NCBI GenBank assembly: GCA_910586615.1
Contig: CAJUJP010000002.1
Coordinates: 1-64,000, forward strand
From: an uncultured Lachnospiraceae bacterium
GTDB taxonomy: Bacteria; Bacillota; Clostridia; Lachnospirales; Lachnospiraceae
Direction: 5' to 3'
Length of the DNA: 64,000 nucleotides
Part shown: positions 16,734 to 24,350 of the stretch, in pieces
Layout of the letters: each line of letters begins with the position of its first letter
Numbering within the stretch: the first letter of the stretch is position 1
Program-made: the position numbers and the translations under genes
The notes under the pieces: model-generated
The model's database searches: none
What the model saw: the letters and a program-made list of their open reading frames with translations, nothing else
What the model was told of the DNA's origin: nothing

Positions 16734-18006
16734 GCTTACCAAAAACTGGGGACTTAAAGTGGTTTCTTTCTTATTTGCGGCCAGCGTCTGGCTTATTGTC
16801 ACGAATATCAATGATCCGCTGGCTCCGCTGCGTCTGTCGGATGTGCCGGTTACGATCAGAAATAAAGAGCTGATCACGGAGAGAGGACAGACCTGTGAAG
16901 TGCTGGACAACACGGATGTGATAGATCTGGTCACCATATATGCACCGCGCTCCGTGATAGATTCGCTTGACAAGGGGAATGTGGTCGCCATCGCGGATCT
17001 GAAAGATCTGACCAGTGTGGACACGGTGCCGATCAAGCTGTCTACCAACAAATACAATGAAAAGGTGGAGAACATCAAAGGAAATATAGACAGCGTTAAA
17101 CTGAATATTGAAAATAAACAGACACGTTCCTTCCCCCTTCGGGTTAATGTGACGGGGGAGATCAGGGAAGGGTATATGCTGGGCGACGTGGGCACCGAGC
17201 AGAATCTGATCAGGATTTCCGGTCCCGAGTCCATTGTGTCCCAGATTTCCAGGGCACAGGCAGAGGTTGATATATCCAGCTTTACGGGTAACATCAATAC
17301 GGAAACGGATATCCGCCTGTATGATTCAGAAGAAAATGCGATTGAATCAGCGAGCCTTGAGAAGAGCATTACAAGAGTGCGTGTCAATGTGGAGATTCTG
17401 GAGAAGAAAGTTCTGCCGGTTAATTATGTGATCGGTGGTACACCGGCGGAAGGTTACCGGTTGACGGGTGAGACACAGTGCAGCAAGAGCAATGTGACCA
17501 TAGCCGGAAAATCCAGCCTGATCCAGAATATTAATGCCATTGAGATTCCTGAGGGCGTGATTGATGTAACGGGTGCCGAAGAGGATGTTATTACACTGGT
17601 TGATCTGAATGAGTATCTGCCTGAGGGCACGGTGCTGGCGGAAGAAGATTTTACCGGAAAGATTAATATTACGGTTTATGTGGGACAGGAAATAAGACGG
17701 ACGTTCCTTGTACCCAAAGAACGGATTCATATTACCGGGGTTCCGGCAGGCTTTGAAGCTGAGATTCTGGAAGATGAAGAAAGTCAGAGCAGCATTACAC
17801 TGATCGGACTGGCATCTGAACTGCAGGAGATTGACACCGCGTCACTGGAAGTAGACCTTGACATAGCTGCATGGATGGAGCGGGAAGAAAGAGAAGAGGC
17901 GGAGAGCGGTTATTTCCATATTCCTTTATCGGTTCAGCTTCCTGCGGACTCGGCTGTGGTATGGGATGCACCGGAGGTATTTGTACGGATTTCAGAGAAA
18001 GAGTAA
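16723..18006 (+). CDS. cdaR: CdaR, YbbR-domain regulator of CdaA
   Basis: CdaR is an extracytoplasmic, membrane-anchored partner that modulates diadenylate cyclase activity. The 427 aa start with a short basic segment and one signal-anchor helix (LKVVSFLFAASVWLIVTNI). Successive YbbR repeats follow, recognisable by the recurring pattern of an FPLRVNVTGEIREGYMLG or VLPVNYVIGGTPAEGYRLTG strand followed by a VRISGPESIVSQI-like strand. About four repeats are present, which is normal. The start codon lies inside cdaA, so translational coupling is expected. Confidence 0.93.
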   Translation: MKNKLTKNWGLKVVSFLFAASVWLIVTNINDPLAPLRLSDVPVTIRNKELITERGQTCEVLDNTDVIDLVTIYAPRSVIDSLDKGNVVAIADLKDLTSVDTVPIKLSTNKYNEKVENIKGNIDSVKLNIENKQTRSFPLRVNVTGEIREGYMLGDVGTEQNLIRISGPESIVSQISRAQAEVDISSFTGNINTETDIRLYDSEENAIESASLEKSITRVRVNVEILEKKVLPVNYVIGGTPAEGYRLTGETQCSKSNVTIAGKSSLIQNINAIEIPEGVIDVTGAEEDVITLVDLNEYLPEGTVLAEEDFTGKINITVYVGQEIRRTFLVPKERIHITGVPAGFEAEILEDEESQSSITLIGLASELQEIDTASLEVDLDIAAWMEREEREEAESGYFHIPLSVQLPADSAVVWDAPEVFVRISEKE

Positions 18007-18089
18007 GGAAATCAGTCATATATTGTTGTAATAAAGTAAATTCCCGCTGGCACTTAAAGCTGCAAACGGGATAAGGATGGAGGTTTTTT

Positions 18090-19439
18090 ATGGGCAGACT
18101 ATTCGGTACAGACGGCGTAAGAGGCATTGCAAACGAGGAACTGACACCGCAGCTTGCAATGCAGCTCGGGCAGGCGGGAGCATATGTCCTGACGAAAGAA
18201 AACGCGCATAAGCCTACGATCATGGTGGGATGTGACACCAGGATCTCAGGAGACATGCTGGCCAACGCACTTATGGCGGGAGCATGTTCTGTCGGGGCGA
18301 ATGCAGTTTATGTGGGAATCGTTCCTACGCCGGCGGTGGCATATCTTACAAGAAAATATAAAGTTGATGCGGGCGTTGTAATCTCCGCGTCCCATAACTC
18401 GGTGGAGTTTAACGGAATCAAGTTTTTTGACGGAGACGGCTATAAACTGCCGGATTCCCTGGAAGATGAGATCGAGGCTCTGATTAAGAACAACATGCAG
18501 GGCGTGAAATTCCCCATGGGTGCAGGAGTAGGTAAAATCAAATACCGTACCGATGCCAGGGAAGAGTATATCAATCACGCCATGAAGGCCGTCAACGTGG
18601 ATCTCCGGGGAATGAAGATCGTGCTGGACTGTGCCGAGGGCGCTTCCTACTATACTTCGGTGGAGACCATGAAAGAGCTGGGGGCTGAGGTGGTAGCCAT
18701 TCATAACAACCCTGACGGGACGAACATTAACGCAAACTGCGGATCTACCCATATGGGTGAACTGCAGGCAAGAGTAGTCTATGAGAAAGCCAATATGGGT
18801 CTTGCTTTTGACGGCGATGCAGACAGATTGATGGCAGTGGATGAACTGGGCAATATCGTGGACGGCGACCAGATCATGGCCATAGTCGGGAACCATATGA
18901 AAAAGAACGGCAAACTCAATAAGAACACTATCGTGGCTACGATCATGAGTAATCTGGGATTTTTCCTGATGGGGGAGAAAAACAAGATTCATATCGAGCA
19001 GACCAAGGTGGGCGACAGATACGTTTTGGAGAGAATGAGAGAGATTGGGGCGAGCCTGGGCGGCGAGCAGTCGGGACATGTGATCTTTTTAGATGAAAAT
19101 ACAACCGGAGACGGTCTTCTCAGCGCATTGCATCTGCTGCAGGTTGTGGTGGAGACGGGCAAGCCGCTTTCCGAGTTGAAGACTATTATGGAAGTGATGC
19201 CCCAGGCGCTTGTAAATGCCAAGGTGCCTAACCATAAAAAAGAGAAATACATGGATTATCCGGAGATCGCAGATGCGATTGCTGAACTGGACAAGAAATT
19301 TGCCGGCGAGGGAAGAGTGCTGATCCGGCCGTCCGGAACGGAACCGCTGGTGAGAGTCATGATCGAAGGCAAGGATCAGAAGATGATCGACGAAGAGGCC
19401 AGAAAACTGGCGGAACTGATCCAGAATATTATGTTGTAA
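18090..19439 (+). CDS. glmM: Phosphoglucosamine mutase GlmM
   Basis: GlmM interconverts glucosamine-6-phosphate and glucosamine-1-phosphate, feeding UDP-GlcNAc and peptidoglycan synthesis. The 449 aa show the activating phosphoserine loop ISASHNS (Ser101), the metal-binding DGDADR motif in the middle, the sugar-binding GGEQSGH motif, and the C-terminal phosphate loop RPSGTEPLVRV. The length is the family standard. The start follows ggaggtttttt. CdaA and GlmM are known to interact in several Firmicutes, and the conserved order here fits that. Confidence 0.97.
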   Translation: MGRLFGTDGVRGIANEELTPQLAMQLGQAGAYVLTKENAHKPTIMVGCDTRISGDMLANALMAGACSVGANAVYVGIVPTPAVAYLTRKYKVDAGVVISASHNSVEFNGIKFFDGDGYKLPDSLEDEIEALIKNNMQGVKFPMGAGVGKIKYRTDAREEYINHAMKAVNVDLRGMKIVLDCAEGASYYTSVETMKELGAEVVAIHNNPDGTNINANCGSTHMGELQARVVYEKANMGLAFDGDADRLMAVDELGNIVDGDQIMAIVGNHMKKNGKLNKNTIVATIMSNLGFFLMGEKNKIHIEQTKVGDRYVLERMREIGASLGGEQSGHVIFLDENTTGDGLLSALHLLQVVVETGKPLSELKTIMEVMPQALVNAKVPNHKKEKYMDYPEIADAIAELDKKFAGEGRVLIRPSGTEPLVRVMIEGKDQKMIDEEARKLAELIQNIML

Positions 19440-19442
19440 CTA

Positions 19443-19471
19443 TTGTGATACTTATGATAAAATGCTATAAT
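19443..19471 (+). promoter_or_regulatory. Sigma-A-type promoter for the HPr gene
   Basis: TTGTGA (19443-19448) and TATAAT (19466-19471) are separated by 17 bases, just after the glmM stop. This gives the HPr gene its own transcript. Confidence 0.7.
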
Positions 19472-19535
19472 AAAATTCAGGTTGTGGTTGAGGGGGTTCA
19501 AGCGTCGACCAGAATGCAAATTGGAGGAAAAGGGT

Positions 19536-19799
19536 ATGGTAAGCCAAAAGGTAGTCATCAAGAACCCGACAGGGCTGCATCTAAGACCGGCAGGCATCCT
19601 ATGTAAGGAAGCAATGCAGTTTAAGTCTTTAATAACTTTTACATTTCGGGAAAATACAGCGAATGCCAAAAGTGTATTGAGTGTGCTGGGTGCATGTGTC
19701 AAGTGCGGCGATGAGATCGAGTTTGTGTGTGATGGCGAAGATGAAGAGGAAGCTTTGAAAACCTTGATCAATGCGATCGAGAGCGGCCTTGGGGAATAG
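19536..19799 (+). CDS. ptsH: HPr phosphocarrier protein
   Basis: HPr carries phosphate from enzyme I to sugar-specific PTS IIA proteins. In Firmicutes it also acts, phosphorylated on serine, as CcpA corepressor. The ATG at 19536 follows ggagg and gives 87 aa with the phospho-histidine His15 (TGLHLRPAG) and Ser46 (AKSVLSVLG) at canonical positions, so it is likely a true regulatory HPr rather than a Crh. The ATP synthase and nucleoside genes elsewhere in the window do not include enzyme I. It is monocistronic, with its own promoter and a strong terminator. Confidence 0.88.
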   Translation: MVSQKVVIKNPTGLHLRPAGILCKEAMQFKSLITFTFRENTANAKSVLSVLGACVKCGDEIEFVCDGEDEEEALKTLINAIESGLGE

Positions 19800-19811
19800 T
19801 GTCATCTGTTT

Positions 19812-19840
19812 AGCCCGTTGTGTTCAACGGGCTTTTTCTA
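19812..19840 (+). terminator. Rho-independent terminator after HPr gene
   Basis: AGCCCGTTG (19812-19820) and CAACGGGCT (19825-19833) form a perfect 9-bp stem with a tgtt loop, followed by ttttcta. It separates the HPr gene from leuA. Confidence 0.93.
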
Positions 19841-19868
19841 TTTTATTCATGAAGCGGAGGGAACGGAT

Positions 19869-21551
19869 ATGTTAAATTACAAACGCTACCGTAAAAATCC
19901 GGTGGTAGATTACCCGGAAAGAAAATGGCCCAATAAGGAGATCGAGAAAGCTCCTGTCTGGTGCAGCGTAGATCTGCGTGACGGTAATCAGGCGCTTATT
20001 GATCCCATGGTGGTATCAGAGAAGATTGAATTTTTTAATTATCTGATCAAGCTCGGATTCAAGGAGATCGAGATCGGCTTTCCGGCAGCGAGCCAGATCG
20101 AATATGATTTTTTGCGGCAGCTGATTGACCGCAAGCTGATTCCGGATGATGTGGTGGTGCAGGTATTGACACAGTGCCGTGAGGAACTGGTGGAGCGGAC
20201 CTTTGAATCTATTCAGGGCTGTAAGCAGGCGATCGTACATATTTACAACTCTACTTCAACACTGCAGCGTGATGTGGTTTTCCATATGGATAAAGAGCAG
20301 ATCATCAATATTGCAGTGGAAGGGACGAAGATGGTGAAACGCCATGCGGAGAAGTTCCCGGGTAAGATTATACTGGAATATTCTCCGGAGAGCTTTACGG
20401 GGACAGAACTGGAATTTGCTCTGGATATTTGTACCGCAGTGCAGGAGGAGTGGGGGCCTACAAAAGAAAATCCCATTATCATAAATCTGCCCTCCACGGT
20501 GGAGATGAATACGCCAAATGTATATGCGGATCAGATCGAGTGGATGAATACGCATTTTAAAGACAGAGAGAGCATTATCCTGAGCGTACATCCTCACAAC
20601 GACAGGGGCACCGGTGTGGCCAGTGCTGAACTGGCGCTGCTGGCGGGAGCGGACCGTGTGGAAGGTACGCTTTTCGGCAACGGTGAGCGCACCGGCAATG
20701 TAGATATTATGAATATCGCCTATAATATGTTTTCACAGGGAATCGATCCGAATCTTGCCATCGAGCACGTAAACGAGAGCATCGAGATCTATGAGAGATG
20801 CTGCAAGATTCCCATTCATCCCAGACATCCCTATGCCGGAAAACTGGTGTTTACAGCTTTTTCAGGTTCTCATCAGGATGCCATCAACAAGGGTGTGCAC
20901 GCCTTGAAGGAGCGGGGCAGTGAGATCTGGCAGGTACCCTATCTGCCTATTGATCCTGCGGATATCGGCAGAGAGTACGAGCCTATTGTGCGTATTAATT
21001 CCCAGTCCGGCAAGGGCGGCGTAGCTTTTATTATGGATACATACTTCGGCTTCAAGCTGCCGAAGGGTATGCACAAAGAGTTTGCAAACGTGATCCAGAA
21101 AATTTCCGAGAAACAGGGAGAGGTATCGCCTGAGCAGATCATGGACAGCTTCCGGGAACAGTATCTGGAACAGAAAGAACCGATTCATTTCCGCAAGCTG
21201 CGTATGGATGATCTGAGCGGTGAGACAGAGTCTCAGTTTGATACGAAGGTTACAGTACTCTATACTGATGGGGGTGTGGAGAAGACATTTGAGGCAGTGG
21301 GTAACGGACCGATTGATGCCGTGAAACGCGGGCTTCGGGAAGAACTGGATATTAACATTAAGATTCTGGACTACGAAGAGCACGCTCTGCAGAGCGGTTC
21401 CAACTCTCAGGCGGCTGCTTACATCCACCTGCTGGATGCGGAGAGCGGAAGGGTTACTTACGGTGTGGGCGTAAGCTCCAACATTACGCGGGCTTCCGTG
21501 CGCGCGATATTCTCGGCGGTAAACAGACTGGAACTGGGGCAGAATAAATAA
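19869..21551 (+). CDS. leuA: 2-isopropylmalate synthase (LeuA)
   Basis: LeuA condenses acetyl-CoA with 2-ketoisovalerate, the first committed step of leucine synthesis. The ATG at 19869, preceded by gcggaggg, gives 560 aa, typical of the long LeuA2 type. An upstream in-frame ATG at 19818 lies inside a terminator and is rejected. Motifs include the metal and substrate site WCSVDLRDGNQAL, the HPHNDRGTG metal histidines, the GNGERTGNVD loop, and a C-terminal regulatory dimer domain (from about residue 440) containing GNGPIDAV. Other leu genes are not adjacent. I saw no T-box or attenuator in the very short leader. Confidence 0.95.
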   Translation: MLNYKRYRKNPVVDYPERKWPNKEIEKAPVWCSVDLRDGNQALIDPMVVSEKIEFFNYLIKLGFKEIEIGFPAASQIEYDFLRQLIDRKLIPDDVVVQVLTQCREELVERTFESIQGCKQAIVHIYNSTSTLQRDVVFHMDKEQIINIAVEGTKMVKRHAEKFPGKIILEYSPESFTGTELEFALDICTAVQEEWGPTKENPIIINLPSTVEMNTPNVYADQIEWMNTHFKDRESIILSVHPHNDRGTGVASAELALLAGADRVEGTLFGNGERTGNVDIMNIAYNMFSQGIDPNLAIEHVNESIEIYERCCKIPIHPRHPYAGKLVFTAFSGSHQDAINKGVHALKERGSEIWQVPYLPIDPADIGREYEPIVRINSQSGKGGVAFIMDTYFGFKLPKGMHKEFANVIQKISEKQGEVSPEQIMDSFREQYLEQKEPIHFRKLRMDDLSGETESQFDTKVTVLYTDGGVEKTFEAVGNGPIDAVKRGLREELDINIKILDYEEHALQSGSNSQAAAYIHLLDAESGRVTYGVGVSSNITRASVRAIFSAVNRLELGQNK

Positions 21552-21634
21552 GGACAGGAAGGGCAGTGTATGGTGGACTGCACGGCAGTCCGGCTCTTTG
21601 CTGTTTTGCAGACTCATGTAAAGGAGGTATGGCT

Positions 21635-22351
21635 ATGGAACAGTTAGAACAGCTTCGCCGATGGGTGAAGGAGAGTGACAACATTGTATTTTTCGGAGGC
21701 GCAGGTGTGTCTACAGAGAGTGGTATTCCTGATTTCAGGAGTGTGGACGGCTTGTATCACCAGCAGTATGACTATCCGCCGGAGACGATTCTGAGCCATA
21801 CATTTTACCGGAAGAGGACGGATGAATTTTACCGGTTCTACCGTGCCAAAATGCTCTGCCTTGACGCGAAGCCAAATGCGGCGCATCTAAAACTTGCGCA
21901 GTGGGAGCGCGAGGGAAAGCTTAAGGCGGTGATTACCCAGAACATAGACGGGCTTCATCAGGCTGCGGGCAGCAAAACGGTGCTGGAACTGCACGGCTCG
22001 GTACTTCGCAATTACTGCGAGAAATGCGGCGCTTTCTATGATGTGCAGTATATTGTGGATTCGGAGGGTGTGCCGGAATGTTCCTGCGGCGGGAGTATCA
22101 AGCCGGATGTGGTGTTGTATGAGGAAGGGCTGGATCAGAAGACGCTGACGGATTCGGTGCGTTTTATCAGTGAGGCAGATGTGCTGATCGTGGGCGGCAC
22201 TTCTCTGGCTGTCTATCCGGCGGCGGGTTTGCTGGATTACTATAACGGCAGTAAGCTGGTGCTGGTGAATAAGACGCCTACCCAGAGAGATTCCGTTGCC
22301 AACCTGGTTGTGCAGGGCAGCATCGGGGAGATTTTTTCGCAGCTTGATTGA
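21635..22351 (+). CDS. Sir2-type NAD-dependent protein deacylase
   Basis: This sirtuin removes acyl groups from lysine using NAD+ and is probably cytoplasmic. The ATG at 21635 is chosen because aaggaggt ends seven bases before it; the ATG at 21629 is too close. The 238 aa show the NAD motif GGAGVSTESGIPDFRS, TQNIDGLH, the catalytic histidine in LELHGSV, a zinc site CEKCG...CSCGG, and VGGTSLAVYPAAG. All match the bacterial CobB/NpdA group of normal length. The nearest genes, leuA and a DUF951 protein, give no substrate hint. Confidence 0.92.
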   Translation: MEQLEQLRRWVKESDNIVFFGGAGVSTESGIPDFRSVDGLYHQQYDYPPETILSHTFYRKRTDEFYRFYRAKMLCLDAKPNAAHLKLAQWEREGKLKAVITQNIDGLHQAAGSKTVLELHGSVLRNYCEKCGAFYDVQYIVDSEGVPECSCGGSIKPDVVLYEEGLDQKTLTDSVRFISEADVLIVGGTSLAVYPAAGLLDYYNGSKLVLVNKTPTQRDSVANLVVQGSIGEIFSQLD

Positions 22352-22480
22352 TGAGAGACTCTATAGGGCGTGGAGACAGGCGGCTTCGAAGCAGATGTGT
22401 GGCAAATAGACTGTGATGTGATTTTGACTGAGAGATGCTGTGGTTTGAAAAGCAGACAGCAGAAAGGCCGGGAAGCGGGA

Positions 22481-22705
22481 ATGGATATTCAGGTAGGCGA
22501 TATTTTAAAATTAAAGAAGCAGCATCCCTGTGGTTCTGCGGAATGGGAGGTGCTGCGTGTGGGCGCGGATTTCAGACTGAAATGTACGGGATGCGGACAC
22601 CAGATCATGATTGCACGCAGACAGGCGGAGAAGAGTATCAAAAAAATACTGCCGAAATCTTCCGGAGATAACAGAGAAAGCGCTGCTTCCGGAACGGGGG
22701 AGTAG
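22481..22705 (+). CDS. DUF951 family small protein
   Basis: This 74-aa protein has the DUF951 pattern: DIQVGDILKLKKQHPCGSAEWEVLRVGADFRLKCTGCGHQIMIAR. The single CTGCG pair and the beta-rich core suggest a small metal- or nucleic-acid-binding fold. No function is established. The ATG follows a gggaagcggga purine tract. In many Firmicutes members of this family lie close to rpsF-ssb-rpsR, as here. The C-terminal 20 residues are low-complexity. Confidence 0.82.
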   Translation: MDIQVGDILKLKKQHPCGSAEWEVLRVGADFRLKCTGCGHQIMIARRQAEKSIKKILPKSSGDNRESAASGTGE

Positions 22706-22750
22706 GGCAGGAAGCAGCGTGGACATCCTCATTTCACATATGGCCGGAAG

Positions 22751-22890
22751 GTAACAGTTCAGCCTAGCACTATTCCGCGAGTAAAATCGCTCTGTATGCG
22801 ATTTTGCGAGTTATGCAAGCGCCAAAATGTGACTTTGGAGCATTTTGTGTGCATCAGACGTGACAGTGAAGCCGAAGGCTGAACTGTTAC
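22751..22890. repeat. 140-bp palindromic intergenic repeat (copy A1, full length)
   Basis: Perfect 15-bp terminal inverted repeats GTAACAGTTCAGCCT (22751-22765) and AGGCTGAACTGTTAC (22876-22890) bound the element. Inside are two more stem-loops. One has aaaatcgc...gcgatttt flanked by cgcgag/cgag arms. The other is caaaatg...cattttg. The reverse complement is nearly identical to 30964-31102. There is no transposase, so it is a MITE- or ERIC-like non-coding repeat, 45 bases after the DUF951 stop. Confidence 0.9.
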
Positions 22891-22920
22891 GCCGGAAGAA
22901 CGAACATCCGCAAAAAACAC

Positions 22921-22949
22921 TTGCAGTATGCCCGTTCCTGTGGTATGAT
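22921..22949 (+). promoter_or_regulatory. Sigma-A promoter for rpsF-ssb-rpsR
   Basis: TTGCAG (22921-22926) and TATGAT (22944-22949) are spaced by 17 bases. The leader of about 85 bases to rpsF could hold the autoregulatory S6:S18 binding structure known in this operon, but I could not define it by eye. Confidence 0.65.
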
Positions 22950-23042
22950 AAATAACCGTGATATACTAATTATGACTGTAAAGTCAATCATCCTTGCTCC
23001 TTTGTAAGGAAGGGGCCAGAGACCAAAAGGAGGAAACGAAGC

Positions 23043-23333
23043 ATGAACAAATACGAATTAGCCGTTGTTGTTAGTGCAAAGATCGAAGATGACGAGAGAG
23101 CTGCTACTTTGGAGAAAGCGAAGGCTCTGGTAGAAAGATTCGGCGGACAGATCACCAATGTGGACGACTGGGGTAAGAAGAGATTAGCTTACGAAGTACA
23201 GAAAATGAAAGAAGCTTATTATTACTTTATCCAGTTCGACGCTGAGAGCAATGTTCCGGCTGAGATCGAGAGCCGTATCCGCATTATGGACAACGTCATC
23301 AGATACCTGTGCGTTAGACAAGACGAGAAATAG
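23043..23333 (+). CDS. rpsF: 30S ribosomal protein S6
   Basis: S6 is a small-subunit protein that binds the central domain of 16S rRNA as a heterodimer with S18. The 96 aa begin MNKYELAVVVSAKIEDDERAATLEKAKALVERFGGQITNVDDWGKKRLAYEVQKMKEAYYYFI, the standard S6 fold with the conserved WGKKRLAYEV strand. The start has a strong aaaggagg site. It is the first gene of the rpsF-ssb-rpsR operon, which is conserved across bacteria, with ssb 12 bases downstream. Confidence 0.97.
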   Translation: MNKYELAVVVSAKIEDDERAATLEKAKALVERFGGQITNVDDWGKKRLAYEVQKMKEAYYYFIQFDAESNVPAEIESRIRIMDNVIRYLCVRQDEK

Positions 23334-23345
23334 AAAGAGGTATTT

Positions 23346-23786
23346 ATGAACAAGGTAATACTTATGGGGCGTTTGACGAGAGATCCCGAGGTGAGATACT
23401 CTCAGGGTGAGAACGCTACGGCAGTGGCAAGATACACGTTGGCAGTAGACCGTAGATTTAATCGTAACAACGATGATCAGACCGCAGATTTTATTAATTG
23501 TGTTGCTTTTGGCAGATCCGGTGAGTTTGCGGAGAAATATTTCCATAAAGGAACAAAGATCGCGATCACGGGTCGGATTCAGACGGGAAGCTATACGAAT
23601 AAAGATGGCGTCAAGGTGTATACAACAGATATCGTAGTAGAAGATCAGGAGTTTGCCGAGAGCAAGAACAGCACCGGAAACGGTGACGGGGGATTTGCTC
23701 CTGCGAACAGGCCCGCGCCGGCAGCAGCCGGAGACGGCTTTATGAACATTCCTGACGGAATCGACGAGGAACTGCCGTTCAACTAA
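23346..23786 (+). CDS. ssb: Single-stranded DNA-binding protein
   Basis: SSB coats single-stranded DNA in replication, repair and recombination. The 146 aa contain an OB fold (MNKVILMGRLTRDPEVRYS, TADFINCVAFGRSGEFAEKYFHKGTKIAITGRIQTGSY). A flexible Gly/Ala/Pro-rich linker follows, and the acidic C-terminal tip EELPFN recruits partner proteins. Its place between rpsF and rpsR marks the housekeeping SSB rather than a competence or plasmid paralogue. Confidence 0.97.
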   Translation: MNKVILMGRLTRDPEVRYSQGENATAVARYTLAVDRRFNRNNDDQTADFINCVAFGRSGEFAEKYFHKGTKIAITGRIQTGSYTNKDGVKVYTTDIVVEDQEFAESKNSTGNGDGGFAPANRPAPAAAGDGFMNIPDGIDEELPFN

Positions 23787-23815
23787 TGGTTTGATTTTAG
23801 AAGGAGGCAATGACT

Positions 23816-24079
23816 ATGGCATTTAATAAAACAGACAGGCCGGATTTTCCTGCAAAGAAGAAGGGCGGGATGCGCAGAAGAAAGAAAGTATGCGTATTCT
23901 GTGGTAAAGATAATGTGATCGACTATAAGGATACAAACAAGCTGAAGAGATATGTGTCCGAGAGAGGCAAGATTCTTCCCAGAAGAATTACCGGCAACTG
24001 TGCTAAGCATCAGCGTGCTTTGACAGCAGCGATCAAACGTGCAAGACACGTTGCACTTATGCCTTATGTTCAGGATTAA
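23816..24079 (+). CDS. rpsR: 30S ribosomal protein S18
   Basis: S18 pairs with S6 on the 30S platform. Of the two nearby ATG codons, 23816 is best spaced (eight bases) from ggagg, giving 87 aa starting MAFNKTDRP. The typical S18 core is VCVFCGKDNVIDYKDTNKLKRYVSERGKILPRRITGNCAKHQRALTAAIKRARHVALMPY. The CxxC pair plus later Cys and His indicate a zinc-containing S18 variant. It ends the operon and is followed by a strong terminator. Confidence 0.96.
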   Translation: MAFNKTDRPDFPAKKKGGMRRRKKVCVFCGKDNVIDYKDTNKLKRYVSERGKILPRRITGNCAKHQRALTAAIKRARHVALMPYVQD

Positions 24080-24092
24080 TGAGTCATGATTT

Positions 24093-24121
24093 ACCCGGCC
24101 GTACAGCGGCCGGGTTTTTTA
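24093..24121 (+). terminator. Terminator of the rpsF-ssb-rpsR operon
   Basis: ACCCGGCCG (24093-24101) and CGGCCGGGT (24107-24115) form a perfect 9-bp GC-rich stem with a tacag loop and six T residues after it. Confidence 0.96.
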
Positions 24122-24145
24122 TGGTATGGGAAATTTTCCGCATAT

Positions 24146-24170
24146 TCGAGTCCGCGAAGCGGATCTCGCA
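24146..24170. repeat. Solo hairpin related to the 65-bp array (copy B5)
   Basis: TTCGAGTCCGCGAAGCGGAT followed by CTCGC repeats the first hairpin of the tandem units at 30651-30911 (cgag-stem, gaa loop, atctcg). Compensatory stem bases are present (CCGC/GCGG instead of TTTGC/GCAAA). The second hairpin of the unit is not conserved here. It lies in the 271-base rpsR-gdpP spacer. Confidence 0.55.
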
Positions 24171-24350
24171 AGATGTCAAAAGGTACTCTATATCATGTCA
24201 TTTTGTAGGGAAAAAGGTCTATATATTGGAGTGGCATGAAACGGTGAAAAATGCTATACTTAAGGTGTTGTGTAGTTGTAGAACTGAAAACGAGATTTTT
24301 AATGTCGTTAACTATATTCTTTCTCACAAAACAGCGGAACGGATGAAGGT

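Noticed and set aside
19841..19868. T-box or leucine attenuator before leuA
   Set aside because: The spacer between the HPr terminator and leuA is far too short for such a leader.
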